NCBI RefSeq assembly: GCF_001598435.1
Contig: NZ_BCYY01000019.1
Location: 37,237 to 101,236 of the forward strand
Length of the DNA stretch: 64,000 nt
Reading direction: 5' to 3'
Source: Sphingomonas pituitosa NBRC 102491
Lineage (GTDB): Bacteria > Pseudomonadota > Alphaproteobacteria > Sphingomonadales > Sphingomonadaceae
Of this stretch, positions 1 to 9,056 are shown one piece after another; positions within the stretch are counted from its first letter, which is position 1; each line of letters opens with the position of its first letter. The position numbers were made by a program, and so were the translations under genes. A model generated the notes under the pieces. That model made no database searches and was not told where the DNA came from. It saw nothing but the letters and a program-made list of their open reading frames with translations.

Positions 1-56
1 GGGCGGCCTATGCCTTGTGGCGGCTGTTCCGCCGACCGTCGCGGGCTGCCGCCTGA
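1..56 (+). CDS. C-terminal end of an unidentified protein (5' end outside window)
   Basis: An open frame enters from the left edge and stops with TGA at 54-56. Only 17 residues are visible, ending WRLFRRPSRAAA, a basic tail such as follows a final membrane helix or an RNA-binding domain. tadA follows on the same strand within about 40 bases, so the two may be co-transcribed. The fragment is too short to identify the family. Confidence 0.3.
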   Translation, partial: AAYALWRLFRRPSRAAA

Positions 57-98
57 GCAGAGGTGACCGCACGACGCGGCGCGGCTAAGCCGGGCGCG

Positions 99-548
99 AT
101 GTTCCCGCTCCCTCCCCCGATGCAGGCCGCGCTGGCGGCGGCGCGCGATGCCGCCGCGCAGGGCGAAGTGCCCGTGGGCGCGGCGATCGTGCTGCACGGC
201 GCGGTGATCGCCACCGCCGCCAACGCGCCGCGCGCGCGCCACGACCCCACCGCCCATGCCGAGATGCTGGCGATTCGCGCGGCTGCGCAACTGCTCGGCC
301 GCGACCGGTTGGAGGATTGCGATCTGTGGGTGACGCTCGAGCCCTGCGCGATGTGTGCCGGTGCCATCGCCCATGCCCGAATCGCGCGGCTCTATTACGG
401 TGCGAGCGATCCGAAGGGGGGCGCAGTGGAACATGGTCCGCGCCTGTTCGGCCAGCCGACCTGCCACCATCGCCCGGAGGTCTATGCGGGAATCGGCGAG
501 GCCGAGGCGGGATCGGTGCTGCGCGACTTCTTCCGCGCCCGGCGCTGA
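99..548 (+). CDS. tadA: tRNA-specific adenosine deaminase TadA
   Basis: Zinc-dependent deaminase that converts wobble adenosine 34 of tRNA-Arg(ACG) to inosine in the cytoplasm. From the ATG at 99 the protein has 149 residues, the usual size. The cytidine/adenosine deaminase signature is complete: HAE at 53-55 (zinc ligand His and proton-shuttling Glu) and PCAMC with the two zinc cysteines at 83 and 86. The phrase EVPVGA near residue 23 is typical of TadA. A GTG at 63 would add 12 residues that lie before the conserved first helix, so the ATG is preferred. A guanine or cytidine deaminase is possible but less likely given the TadA-type spacing. Confidence 0.93.
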   Translation: MFPLPPPMQAALAAARDAAAQGEVPVGAAIVLHGAVIATAANAPRARHDPTAHAEMLAIRAAAQLLGRDRLEDCDLWVTLEPCAMCAGAIAHARIARLYYGASDPKGGAVEHGPRLFGQPTCHHRPEVYAGIGEAEAGSVLRDFFRARR

Positions 549-612
549 TCCACCGCAGGCTGGCTGCCTGGCCGCAATCGGTGTAGCATGCGAAAAAACG
601 GGAGAGGTGCCG

Positions 613-1119
613 ATGCGTCTGCCGCACTGCCTTGCCGGAGCGTTGCTGCTGCTGCCTTTCGCAGCGGCGGCCGCCGATCGGCCGATGCTGAGCTGGGGCA
701 AGCCCGGCGTCACGATCGAGACCTATCGCGACGACGCCGTCGCCTGCGGGCGCGAGGGCTATTATCTCGACGTGTCGAATACCGAGGCGGCGAAGGTGTT
801 CAAGCAGGCATCGTCCCAGCTCGAGAACAACGAAGCGAGCCTGTCGATGGGGGGCGATGTCGATCGGGCGATCCAGATCGCCAATGATTCGAGCCGAATC
901 GTCGAGCGCACCCGGCCGGCGCAGCGCATGAAGGAAGTGCGGACACTTTTGCAGGATACCGTTTCCAGCTGCCTGCGGGCGCGGGGCTATGCCCAGTTCC
1001 AGCTTACGCCCGAGCAGCAACGGCATTTGCGCGCGCTGCGGCCGGGCTCTCCGGCGCGTCACGCCTATCTGCACGGGCTTGCCAGCGATCCCGCGATTCT
1101 GGCGGCGCAGAAGCTCTAA
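613..1119 (+). CDS. Secreted hypothetical protein
   Basis: A 168-residue protein of unknown function. It starts with a clear Sec signal peptide (MRLPHCLAGALLLLPFAAAA, cleavage expected after AAA-AD), so the mature protein should be periplasmic. The mature part begins LSWGKPGVTIETYRDDAVAC and contains two well separated cysteines that could form a disulfide (about residues 44 and 129). The rest is predicted mainly helical and charged. The start is chosen because GGGAGAGG precedes the ATG at good spacing; longer upstream readings overlap tadA. I do not recognise a named domain. Confidence 0.8.
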   Translation: MRLPHCLAGALLLLPFAAAAADRPMLSWGKPGVTIETYRDDAVACGREGYYLDVSNTEAAKVFKQASSQLENNEASLSMGGDVDRAIQIANDSSRIVERTRPAQRMKEVRTLLQDTVSSCLRARGYAQFQLTPEQQRHLRALRPGSPARHAYLHGLASDPAILAAQKL

Positions 1120-1182
1120 ATCGTCTTCGCACCGCAAAAGGTTGTGAACAGGGCGCCGCTGCGGATATGAGGGCGGTGCACC

Positions 1183-2484
1183 ATGAGCGCACCTTTTCCC
1201 TGGATCGACGTAGCGATCATCTTCGTGCTGATCGCGATCAACGGCATTTTCTCCATGTCGGAGCTGGCGATCGTCTCCGCGCGCCCGGCGCGGCTGGAGG
1301 CGCTGGCCCGGCTGGGCAATCGCGGCGCCAAGACCGCGATCGAGCTCGCCGAGGACCCCGGCAAGTTCCTGTCCACCGTCCAGATCGGCATCACCCTGAT
1401 CGGCATCGTCGCCGGTGCCTATTCGGGCGCCAGCCTGGGCGAGCCGGTGGGCAAGCGTATCGAGGCACTGGGCCTTTCCGCGGAGCTGGCGCACACGCTG
1501 GGCATCACCGTGGTCATCGGTCTCACCACCTATTTCTCGCTCGTGGTGGGCGAGCTGGTGCCCAAGCAGTTCGCGCTGCGCTCGCCCGAACCGATCGCAG
1601 CGGCGATGGCGCTGCCGATGCGCTGGCTTTCCTGGGGCACGGCGCCGGTCGTCTGGCTGCTCGATTCGTCGACCGGGCTGGTGTTCCGCCTGCTGCGCCT
1701 CAACCGCGAATCGGAGAATCGGGTCACTGCCGAGGAGCTCCACCTGATCGTCGCCGAAGCGAGCAAGTCGGGCGTGATCGAGGAGCATGAGCGCTCGATC
1801 ATTTCCGGCGTCGTCCGCCTCGCCGATCGGCCGGTGCGCGAGGTGATGACGCCGCGCACCCAGGTCGACTGGCTCGACGTGGACCTCGACGGCGCCGGCA
1901 TCCGCGAGGAGCTGCTGGCGACGCCGCACACCCGCCTGCCGGTGGCCGAGGGCTCGATCGACGCCGTGATCGGCGTGGTCCAGGCGCGCGACATCGCCGC
2001 GGCGCTGTTCCGCGGCGAGCCGCTCGACCTGCGCAAGCTGATGCGCAAGGCGCCGGTCCTGCCCGACCAGGTCGACGCGATGGACGCGCTCACCGCGCTG
2101 CGCCAGGCCGAGGTGCCGATGGGGCTGGTCCACGACGAGTATGGTCATTTCGAAGGGATCGTCACGCCGGCCAACCTGCTGGCGGCGATCGCCGGCGAAT
2201 TCGCGTCGGACGCTGAGCCGGGCGACAATCCCAATATCGTCGTGCGTGAGGACGGCTCGTTGCTCGTCGCGGGTGCGACGCCGGCGGACCAGCTCGCCGA
2301 ACGCCTCGGCATCGACCTGCCCGAGGATCGTGATTACGCAACAGTCGCGGGCCTGGCGCTGGCGGTGTTCAAGCACCTGCCGGTGGAGGGCGAGGTGTTC
2401 GAGCAGCAGGGCTGGCGGTTCGAGATCGTCGACCTCGACGGCCGCAAGATCGACAAGCTGCTGGTGAGTCGCGGCGCCGGCTGA
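1183..2484 (+). CDS. Hemolysin-family membrane protein (DUF21/CNNM, CBS pair, CorC_HlyC)
   Basis: A 433-residue inner-membrane protein with the HCC/CNNM layout. The N-terminal DUF21 part (about 1-180) has three or four hydrophobic helices, opening IDVAIIFVLIAINGIFSMSE. Next come two CBS motifs (about 205-330), with VREVMTPRTQVDWLD and later MGLVHDEYGHFEGIVT. A C-terminal CorC_HlyC domain (about 345-430) ends the protein. Relatives are tied to magnesium/cobalt or sodium homeostasis; the historical name hemolysin is misleading and hemolytic activity should not be assumed. It stands alone, about 60 bases after the secreted hypothetical. Family assignment is firm and substrate is not. Confidence 0.9.
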   Translation: MSAPFPWIDVAIIFVLIAINGIFSMSELAIVSARPARLEALARLGNRGAKTAIELAEDPGKFLSTVQIGITLIGIVAGAYSGASLGEPVGKRIEALGLSAELAHTLGITVVIGLTTYFSLVVGELVPKQFALRSPEPIAAAMALPMRWLSWGTAPVVWLLDSSTGLVFRLLRLNRESENRVTAEELHLIVAEASKSGVIEEHERSIISGVVRLADRPVREVMTPRTQVDWLDVDLDGAGIREELLATPHTRLPVAEGSIDAVIGVVQARDIAAALFRGEPLDLRKLMRKAPVLPDQVDAMDALTALRQAEVPMGLVHDEYGHFEGIVTPANLLAAIAGEFASDAEPGDNPNIVVREDGSLLVAGATPADQLAERLGIDLPEDRDYATVAGLALAVFKHLPVEGEVFEQQGWRFEIVDLDGRKIDKLLVSRGAG

Positions 2485-2611
2485 CAGGCGGTATCCAGCG
2501 GCGCGAAATCGACCGCGCCCCTTATAGTTGCGCCCTCATCCCGCGCATGGTAGCGCCCGCGGCTTGAATGGGGCCATTCCGCGTCCCTAACTTCAGGCTT
2601 TTCGGGAACCC

Positions 2612-2950
2612 ATGTTCGCCACTCCAGCATATGCACAGGCCGCAGGCGCGGCTGGTCAGGGTAGCACTCTGGCCGGGATCGCGTCGGTCGCACCGCTCGT
2701 CCTGATCTTCGTCGTCTTCTACTTCCTGATGATCCGTCCGCAGCAGAAGCGGATGAAGTCGCTGCAGGACGCGGTGAAGTCGGTGAAGAAGAACGACACC
2801 GTCATCACCGCCGGCGGGTTGATCGGCAAGGTCACCCGCGTCGACGAAACCGAGGTCGAGATCGAGCTCGGCCCCAACGTCAAGGTCCGCGCGATCAAGT
2901 CGACGCTCGCTGAAGTGCGCCCGCACGGCGCCAAGCCCGCGAACGACTGA
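2612..2950 (+). CDS. yajC: Sec translocon accessory protein YajC
   Basis: A 112-residue protein with one N-terminal membrane helix (about 28-44, VAPLVLIFVVFYFLMI) followed by the hallmark RPQQKRMKSLQ and a small cytoplasmic beta domain containing the typical NDTVITAGGLIGKVT. YajC associates with SecDF and SecYEG at the inner membrane and modulates protein export. The order yajC-secD-secF is the classic one. Its TGA overlaps the secD ATG (TGATG), which implies translational coupling. Confidence 0.96.
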   Translation: MFATPAYAQAAGAAGQGSTLAGIASVAPLVLIFVVFYFLMIRPQQKRMKSLQDAVKSVKKNDTVITAGGLIGKVTRVDETEVEIELGPNVKVRAIKSTLAEVRPHGAKPAND

Positions 2951-4536
2951 TGCTGGATTTCCCGCGCTGGAAGGTCTGGTCGATCACGCTCGGCCTTGCC
3001 CTGATGGTCCTGCTCGCCGTGCCGAGCCTGGTGCCGGAGAGCATCCGCAACACCTGGCCGCACTGGGTGCCCAAGCCCGCCGTCAATCTCGGCCTCGATC
3101 TCGCGGGCGGTTCGAACCTGCTCCTCGAGGGCGATACGAGCGACGTGCAGCAGACCAAGCTCGAGCAGATGCGCGAGCAGGTGCGCCTGGCGATGCGCCG
3201 CGATCCGCGCGTGGAAATCGGCGACATCTCGATCGCCGGCGGCAAGCTGAGCTTCATGGTCCGGGATCCCGGCAAGGTGGATGCGGCGCGCGAGAAGCTG
3301 CTGCCGATGACCAACGGCGTCGGCACCACCGGCCAGCGCGACTGGGAAATCTCCGTCGTCGATTCGACCCGTTTCGTGCTGACGCCCACCCAGGCGGGCC
3401 TGAACCAGCAGATCGAAACCGCGATGAACGACGCGCGCGAAGTGGTCGACAAGCGCATCAACGCGCTCGGCACCCGCGAGCCGACCGTGATCCGCGAAGG
3501 CAGCAACCGCATCGTCGTGCAGGTACCGGGCCTGCAGGACCCCAGCCAGCTCAAGGCGCTGCTCGGCAAGACCGCCAAGCTGGAATTCAAGCTGGTCGAC
3601 CTGAGCGTGACGCCGCAGCAGATTGCCAGCGGCGACATTCCCGTCACCTCGCAGCTGCTCCAGTACGAGAACGGCGCGCCGATCGTGGTCAACCGCACCG
3701 CGATGATCACCGGCGACATGCTGGTCGATGCCAAGCAGAGCTATGACGAGCAGGGCCGTCCCGACGTGACGCTGCAGCTCGACGGCGCCGGCGCCAAGCG
3801 CTTCGCCCGGGTGACCACCGAAAATACCGGCAAGCCGTTCGCGATCATCGTCGACAACAAGGTGATCTCGGCCCCGAACATCAACACGCCGATCCTCGGC
3901 GGCAGCGCCTCGATCTCGGGCGGGTTCACGGTCGACAGCGCCAACCAGCTTGCCGTCGCGCTGCGGTCGGGCAAGCTGCCGATCAACCTGAAGGTCGTGC
4001 AGGAATCGACCGTCAGCCCCGAACTCGGCAACGATTCGATCCGCGCCGGCATCACCGCATCGGTGATCGCGATCGTCGCGGTGGTGGTGTTCATGGTGCT
4101 GACCTATGGCCGCTTCGGCGTCTATGCGAACATCGCCGTGACGCTCAACGTGCTGGTGATCCTCGCGGTGATGGGCATGCTCAACGCCACGCTGACGCTG
4201 CCCGGCATCGCCGGCTTCGTCCTGACCATCGGTACCGCGGTCGACGCCAACGTGCTGATCAACGAGCGTATCCGCGAGGAACGCCGCCGCGGGCGCAGCG
4301 TGATGCAGGCGGTGGAGCTGGGCTACAAGGAAGCCAGCCGCACCATCTTCGAAGCCAACGTCACTCACGCGATCGCCGGCGCGATCATGCTGGTGCTCGG
4401 CTCGGGCCCGATCCGCGGCTTCGCGGTGGTGCTGCTGATCGGCATCGCCAGCTCCGTCTTCACCGCCGTGGTGTTCACGCGCATGCTCGTCACGCTCTGG
4501 CTGCGCCGCAAGCGCCCGAGCGAGATCCACATTTAA
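2950..4536 (+). CDS. secD: Protein translocase subunit SecD
   Basis: Proton-driven partner of the Sec translocase that pulls exported proteins into the periplasm. The 528 residues have the usual order: an N-terminal membrane helix (about 8-26), a large periplasmic P1 domain with DKRINALGTREPTVIREG, and a C-terminal bundle of about five helices carrying the SecD signature GTAVDANVLINERIREE and GYKEASRTIFEANVTH. The ATG overlaps the yajC stop. secF follows 12 bases after its stop, so the two are one operon and form the SecDF complex. Confidence 0.97.
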   Translation: MLDFPRWKVWSITLGLALMVLLAVPSLVPESIRNTWPHWVPKPAVNLGLDLAGGSNLLLEGDTSDVQQTKLEQMREQVRLAMRRDPRVEIGDISIAGGKLSFMVRDPGKVDAAREKLLPMTNGVGTTGQRDWEISVVDSTRFVLTPTQAGLNQQIETAMNDAREVVDKRINALGTREPTVIREGSNRIVVQVPGLQDPSQLKALLGKTAKLEFKLVDLSVTPQQIASGDIPVTSQLLQYENGAPIVVNRTAMITGDMLVDAKQSYDEQGRPDVTLQLDGAGAKRFARVTTENTGKPFAIIVDNKVISAPNINTPILGGSASISGGFTVDSANQLAVALRSGKLPINLKVVQESTVSPELGNDSIRAGITASVIAIVAVVVFMVLTYGRFGVYANIAVTLNVLVILAVMGMLNATLTLPGIAGFVLTIGTAVDANVLINERIREERRRGRSVMQAVELGYKEASRTIFEANVTHAIAGAIMLVLGSGPIRGFAVVLLIGIASSVFTAVVFTRMLVTLWLRRKRPSEIHI

Positions 4537-4548
4537 GGAAGCGCCGAC

Positions 4549-5520
4549 ATGCGGCTCCTCAAGATCGTACCCGACAACACCAATATCGGCTTCGTCCGCA
4601 TCCGGTTCATCGCGTTCGCGATCACCGCGCTGCTGACGGTGGCCGCGATCGGTCTCGTCGCGGTGCACGGCCTGAACTATGGCGTCGACTTCGTCGGCGG
4701 CGTGTCGATCGAGGAGAAGTTCACCTCGGCCCCGCCGACCGACCAGCTGCGCGAGACGGTGAACCAGCTCGGTTACGGCGAGGCCACGCTGCAGGAAATG
4801 GGCGGCAAGAACCTCGTTACCATCCGCCTGCCGGTGCCGAAGTCGAACGATCCGGGCGCGACCAATGCGATGGTCGAGCGGGTGAAGGCGGCGGTCGCGG
4901 CGAAATTCCCCGGCGCCACCTTCTCCACCTACTCCACCGTCTCCGGCAAGGTCTCGAACGAGCTGATCCGCAACGGCGTGCTCGCCGTGGTGCTGGCGAT
5001 CGTCGGCATCGCGATCTTCTCGTGGCTGCGCTACGAATGGCAGTTCGGCGTCTCGACCGCGGTGGCGATCCTGCACGACGTGCTGATGACGCTGGGCTTC
5101 TTCGCGCTGACCCAGCTGGTGTTCGATCTCAACATCGTCGCCGCGGTGCTGACGATCATCGGCTATTCGATCAACGACAAGATGGTGATCGACGACCGAA
5201 TCCGCGAGAACATGCGTAAGTACCGCAAGATGGGGATGAGCGAGCTGATCGACCTCTCGGTCAACGAGACGCTGCCGCGTACCGTGATGACCTCGCTCAC
5301 CATCCTTATCGCGCTGGCGTCGCTGCTGATCTGGGGCGGGCACGTGCTGCGCGGCTTCACCTCGGCAATGATGCTGGGCATCGTGGTCGGCACCTATTCG
5401 TCGATCTACGTCTCGTCCTCGCTGCTGATCACCCTGGGCCTCAAGCCCGGCGTGAAGCGCGAAAAGGCCGATTCGATCGCCGACAATGCCGAGCGCGTGG
5501 CGCCGCGCGAGCGGCCGTGA
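4549..5520 (+). CDS. secF: Protein translocase subunit SecF
   Basis: SecF partner of SecD, 323 residues. It has one N-terminal helix, a short periplasmic domain beginning GVDFVGGVSIEEKF, and a C-terminal membrane bundle with the diagnostic GYSINDKMVIDDRIREN and ETLPRTVMTSLT. AAGGAAG precedes the ATG by a few bases. The C-terminus ends in a short basic, soluble tail. The next gene begins two bases after the stop codon. Confidence 0.97.
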   Translation: MRLLKIVPDNTNIGFVRIRFIAFAITALLTVAAIGLVAVHGLNYGVDFVGGVSIEEKFTSAPPTDQLRETVNQLGYGEATLQEMGGKNLVTIRLPVPKSNDPGATNAMVERVKAAVAAKFPGATFSTYSTVSGKVSNELIRNGVLAVVLAIVGIAIFSWLRYEWQFGVSTAVAILHDVLMTLGFFALTQLVFDLNIVAAVLTIIGYSINDKMVIDDRIRENMRKYRKMGMSELIDLSVNETLPRTVMTSLTILIALASLLIWGGHVLRGFTSAMMLGIVVGTYSSIYVSSSLLITLGLKPGVKREKADSIADNAERVAPRERP

Positions 5521-5521
5521 C

Positions 5522-5893
5522 GTGAAGATCGAGCGGCGCAGCGCCGAGGGGCCGCTGATCTCCGGATTTTCCGGCGGCGGCTTTCGCGTCGACGAGAATG
5601 TCTATCACGGGCTGATCATCACGCCACAGCGCGCGGACGGATGGTCGCCCCCGGTGGTCGCCGAGCTGACCGAGGCCGACCTCGAAGCGGCCTTCGCACT
5701 AGATCCGCAGCCGGAATTCCTGCTGCTCGGCACCGGCGCGACGCTGGTGCGCCCGCCGCTGAGCCTTGTAAAGGCGCTGGGTGCGCGCGGCATCGGCATC
5801 GAGGCGATGGACAGCCGCGCGGCGGCACGCGCCTGGGGCGTGCTGCGCGCCGAGCTGCGCTGGGTTGCAGGGGCGCTCTACCCGCTCGCCTGA
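5522..5893 (+). CDS. Mth938-like (DUF498) domain protein
   Basis: A 123-residue cytoplasmic protein of the Mth938/NDUFAF3-like fold. It shows the conserved features ISGFSGGGFRV, then a core ending EFLLLGTGATL, followed by GIGIEAMDSRAAARAW. Homologues frequently sit next to secDF in alphaproteobacteria, and the mitochondrial relative helps assemble respiratory complex I; a role here is inference. The GTG start at 5522 lies two bases after the secF stop, which strongly suggests coupled translation. Its last 16 bases overlap, on the opposite strand, a broken gene end (5878-6031). Confidence 0.9.
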   Translation: MKIERRSAEGPLISGFSGGGFRVDENVYHGLIITPQRADGWSPPVVAELTEADLEAAFALDPQPEFLLLGTGATLVRPPLSLVKALGARGIGIEAMDSRAAARAWGVLRAELRWVAGALYPLA

Positions 5894-6031
5894 ACTTCCA
5901 TAGCGAACAAGGCGGGCAGCGCGCGTTCCAGCCGCGCCGGCGCCGCCGCCCAGCGATCCGGATCGAACGCGTCGTTCAGCAGATACTGCGCGAACCATAG
6001 GCGTGTCGCTTCGGGCCGGACCGGCGGGCCG
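5878..6031 (-). pseudogene. Remnant: C-terminal end of an unidentified protein
   Basis: On the minus strand a frame reads RPEATRLWFAQYLLNDAFDP and continues to a TAG at 5880-5878, ending ALFAMEVQASG. The composition looks like genuine coding sequence, and in this chromosomal position a convergent gene downstream of the Mth938 gene would be expected. The frame is closed by a stop within about 90 bases upstream, and a different, transposase-like frame takes over there. So only the last 50 or so codons of a gene survive. I could not identify the parent; a synthase-type enzyme convergent to secDF is a guess only. Confidence 0.45.
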
Positions 6032-6200
6032 TGCCTTGGACAATCGCATCCACGAACGGCGCCAGCGCGTCATCAGGTGCCCGCACCGGGTTCAGCGAGA
6101 CGTCGCGCATGGTGTGGCCGAGATGCGCTTCATCCATCACCACCCCGCCAAAACGCCCCTGCCACAGATGCCCCGTCCAGCGATGGAGATGCGCTGGAAT
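5976..6200 (-). pseudogene. Fragment of a REP-associated tyrosine transposase (RAYT, IS200/Y1 family)
   Basis: The minus strand encodes GHLWQGRFGGVVMDEAHL followed by SLNPVRA, a signature of the central and C-terminal part of RAYT/Y1 transposases. The catalytic N-terminal region is absent and no start codon fits. After the NPVRA motif the frame drifts into unrelated residues and stops at 5978-5976. The fragment is therefore a broken insertion, joined to the gene remnant that ends at 5878. RAYTs move REP palindromes, and REP-like elements are present at 9.2, 50.4 and 58.3 kb, though none lies next to this fragment. Confidence 0.7.
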
Positions 6201-6217
6201 ATCCCCGGAATATCCCC
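6196..6217. repeat. Tandem 11-bp duplication at the islet boundary
   Basis: GGAATATCCCC occurs twice head to tail (6196-6206 and 6207-6217), followed by a third partial copy GGAAT. It sits exactly where the transposase-like frame begins and shortly before base composition falls sharply. It may be a footprint of insertion or slippage. Confidence 0.6.
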
Positions 6218-6444
6218 GGAATCGCCGGCGCCATCGGCCAAAGAGATCGTAAATATGCGCGAAATATAAATCTACGAATCTTCGTCTTTATTATAAAACG
6301 AACCGACATAATCATATACAGCCCGGGCGTATCGGATTATGAATAGCCAACGGCCGCAATAGCTGACTCGATGATCAGATAGATAAATGCAAGGTGGAGC
6401 GCGTGGTAATTTTACGACGTGCTGTTTTGTATTGGAAAAATCTT
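6218..6444. other. AT-rich intergenic segment upstream of the beta-trefoil gene
   Basis: Base composition changes abruptly here; for example 6241-6300 contains only 18 G or C in 60 bases, against a very GC-rich surround. No gene or RNA could be recognised in it. It presumably carries the promoter of the gene at 6445, but no single -35/-10 pair is convincing. The composition suggests DNA acquired from elsewhere. Confidence 0.6.
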
Positions 6445-6966
6445 ATGAGCGACGTGGCAGAATTGAAAAAAGACGAGCTTGTCGAAAATGCGGCGGTGAC
6501 TCACGTGAATATCAAGTCGCGTAGATTCCCGAATGTATTTTTGCGGCTAGATGGCAGTGGAGTAAATACCACCAGTCCCAATGGCGCCGGGGTCGTGAAT
6601 GGCCAGTACAATGCTGGCCCTTACGAGAAATTCATTCTGTCGGACAATCGAGACGGCACAGTTTCTTTCGAATCGGCGCAATTCAAGAATGTGTTTTTGC
6701 GAATGGATGGAAGGGGCGTCGTAGGGTTTTCCGGCAGCGGCGGAGGGGTTGTTAACTGCCAATATACCGCAATGGAATATGAGAGGTTCAGGCTTGTTCT
6801 TAACGCTGACCTCAGTGCCTCTATCGAATCCGTACAGTTCGATAAGGTATTCCTGCGTCTGGATGGCAGCAGCGTAAAGGCGCCTACTGCTCCAGGCGGC
6901 GGTGTCGTCAATTGTCAATACGGTGTAGGGGAATACGAAAAGTTTGTCATCGTACAAGCTTCGTAA
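6445..6966 (+). CDS. Three-repeat beta-trefoil (fascin/agglutinin-like) protein
   Basis: A 173-residue protein built of three copies of a unit with a period of exactly 52 residues. FLRLDG, FLRMDG and FLRLDG fall at 32, 84 and 136; GVVNGQY, GVVNCQY and GVVNCQY follow about 17 residues later; YEKF, YERF and YEKF fall at 60, 112 and 164. Three such units are the hallmark of a beta-trefoil, as in fascin-like domains and small agglutinins, so binding of carbohydrate or another surface ligand is a reasonable inference. There is no signal peptide or membrane helix. The ATG at 6445 is preferred to a GTG at 6394 because the extra residues are unrelated to the repeats. Codon use and composition are less GC-rich than the neighbours, and the gene lies beside transposase debris, so horizontal acquisition is likely. 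Confidence 0.8.
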   Translation: MSDVAELKKDELVENAAVTHVNIKSRRFPNVFLRLDGSGVNTTSPNGAGVVNGQYNAGPYEKFILSDNRDGTVSFESAQFKNVFLRMDGRGVVGFSGSGGGVVNCQYTAMEYERFRLVLNADLSASIESVQFDKVFLRLDGSSVKAPTAPGGGVVNCQYGVGEYEKFVIVQAS

Positions 6967-6979
6967 TATACGGGGGAAT

Positions 6980-7003
6980 GGATGGTCGTTCCGGCGATCA
7001 TCC
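6980..7003 (+). terminator. Hairpin after the beta-trefoil gene
   Basis: GGATGGTCG (6980-6988) pairs with CGATCATCC (6995-7003), nine pairs including one G-U, around a six-base loop. It begins 14 bases after the stop codon. No run of T follows, so termination would be weak. Confidence 0.35.
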
Positions 7004-7233
7004 GTTGCCTTCGAAATGGCTATTGAGGCAAAATGCGCTGAAAATATGCTAGAATTACAGTGACAGTTTACTGACTAACCGAAATCTGTTTCCGAACTAG
7101 CCCTCACAATATCCCTATTTCGTGGCGAGCAGCACCGGCGGACGGATGCCGACGTCTTGCGTGCGCGGCCTCTCCCTTTCAGCGGGAGACTAAAGGGGCG
7201 GAGCGGTGTGTGTCACGGAGACGCTGCCGCGGC

Positions 7234-8370
<1,137 letters not shown>

Positions 8371-8410
8371 CTATTGGCGCGTTTGGGGCCGGAATCCAAG
8401 GGAGGGGCGT

Positions 8411-9046
8411 GTGGCGGAACAGGACGACGAACTGCGGGCGATGGCGACGCATCGCGGGCTGAAGCTGGTGAAGTCCCGGAGGCGCAAAGCGGGCGGCGAC
8501 TTCGGACGCTATGGGCTGAAGGATGCGGGTGGGGCGGAGGTGTTCGGCTTCGGCGCAGACGGGCTCACTGCCGATGCGGACGCGATCCGGGAGTTTCTGC
8601 GCGGCGGCATGCGAAGCGACTGGAGCACGTCGGTCGATACCACGCCGGGCCCGAAGCGGGCGGCGAAGCCGAAGCCCGCGCCCAAACCGAAGCCCGCGCC
8701 GCCGCCCAAGCCGCGCTTCAAGCCCGACGTCGCGAACCTGCTCCGCGACCTGCCCGAAGCGAAGGACGCCGAGGCGTTCGAGGATCTACTGCAGCGCCCC
8801 GGCGTGCGGATCGAGCGCATCGTCTCGCGCGGGCAATCCACCCCCGAGGACGCGCCGATGGTGCAGGACTGGGACGAATGGGTGGTGCTGCTCGAAGGCG
8901 CGGCGGGCATCCGCATCGAGGATTCGGCCGAGGTGCGGCTGGCGCCCGGCGACCATCTGCGGATCGCGGCGGGGCAGAAACATTGGGTGACATGGACCGC
9001 GCGCGACCGCCCGAGCGTTTGGCTCGCCGTGCATCTGGACGGATAG
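8411..9046 (+). CDS. Cupin-domain protein with an N-terminal extension and Pro/Lys linker
   Basis: A 211-residue protein in three parts. Residues 1-75 form a compact charged domain (HRGLKLVKSRRRKAGGDFGR) of unknown function. Residues about 80-105 are a linker of repeated lysine-proline-alanine (PKPAPKPKPAPPPKP). Residues about 120-211 form a small cupin barrel with VQDWDEWVVLLEG and LAPGDHLRIAAGQKHWV, the usual two cupin motifs. The metal-binding His set is incomplete, so catalysis is uncertain. GTG at 8411 follows GGAGGGG and lies 46 bases from the divergent tgt start. The linker suggests two independently folded units joined by fusion. Confidence 0.75.
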   Translation: MAEQDDELRAMATHRGLKLVKSRRRKAGGDFGRYGLKDAGGAEVFGFGADGLTADADAIREFLRGGMRSDWSTSVDTTPGPKRAAKPKPAPKPKPAPPPKPRFKPDVANLLRDLPEAKDAEAFEDLLQRPGVRIERIVSRGQSTPEDAPMVQDWDEWVVLLEGAAGIRIEDSAEVRLAPGDHLRIAAGQKHWVTWTARDRPSVWLAVHLDG

Positions 9047-9056
9047 GAGCAGGACC

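Noticed and set aside
85..2376. 763-codon minus-strand frame at the window start
   Set aside because: Covers tadA, a secreted protein gene and the HlyC/CorC gene in antisense; no motif found.
2719..5343. 874-codon minus-strand frame across yajC-secD-secF
   Set aside because: Antisense to three well-identified genes; the protein is an Arg/His/Asp-rich shadow.
5699..6073. 124-codon minus-strand frame starting at 6073 as a gene
   Set aside because: It is a third frame across the transposase/gene-remnant junction; the two other frames carry recognisable residues, this one is Arg/Ala-rich shadow.
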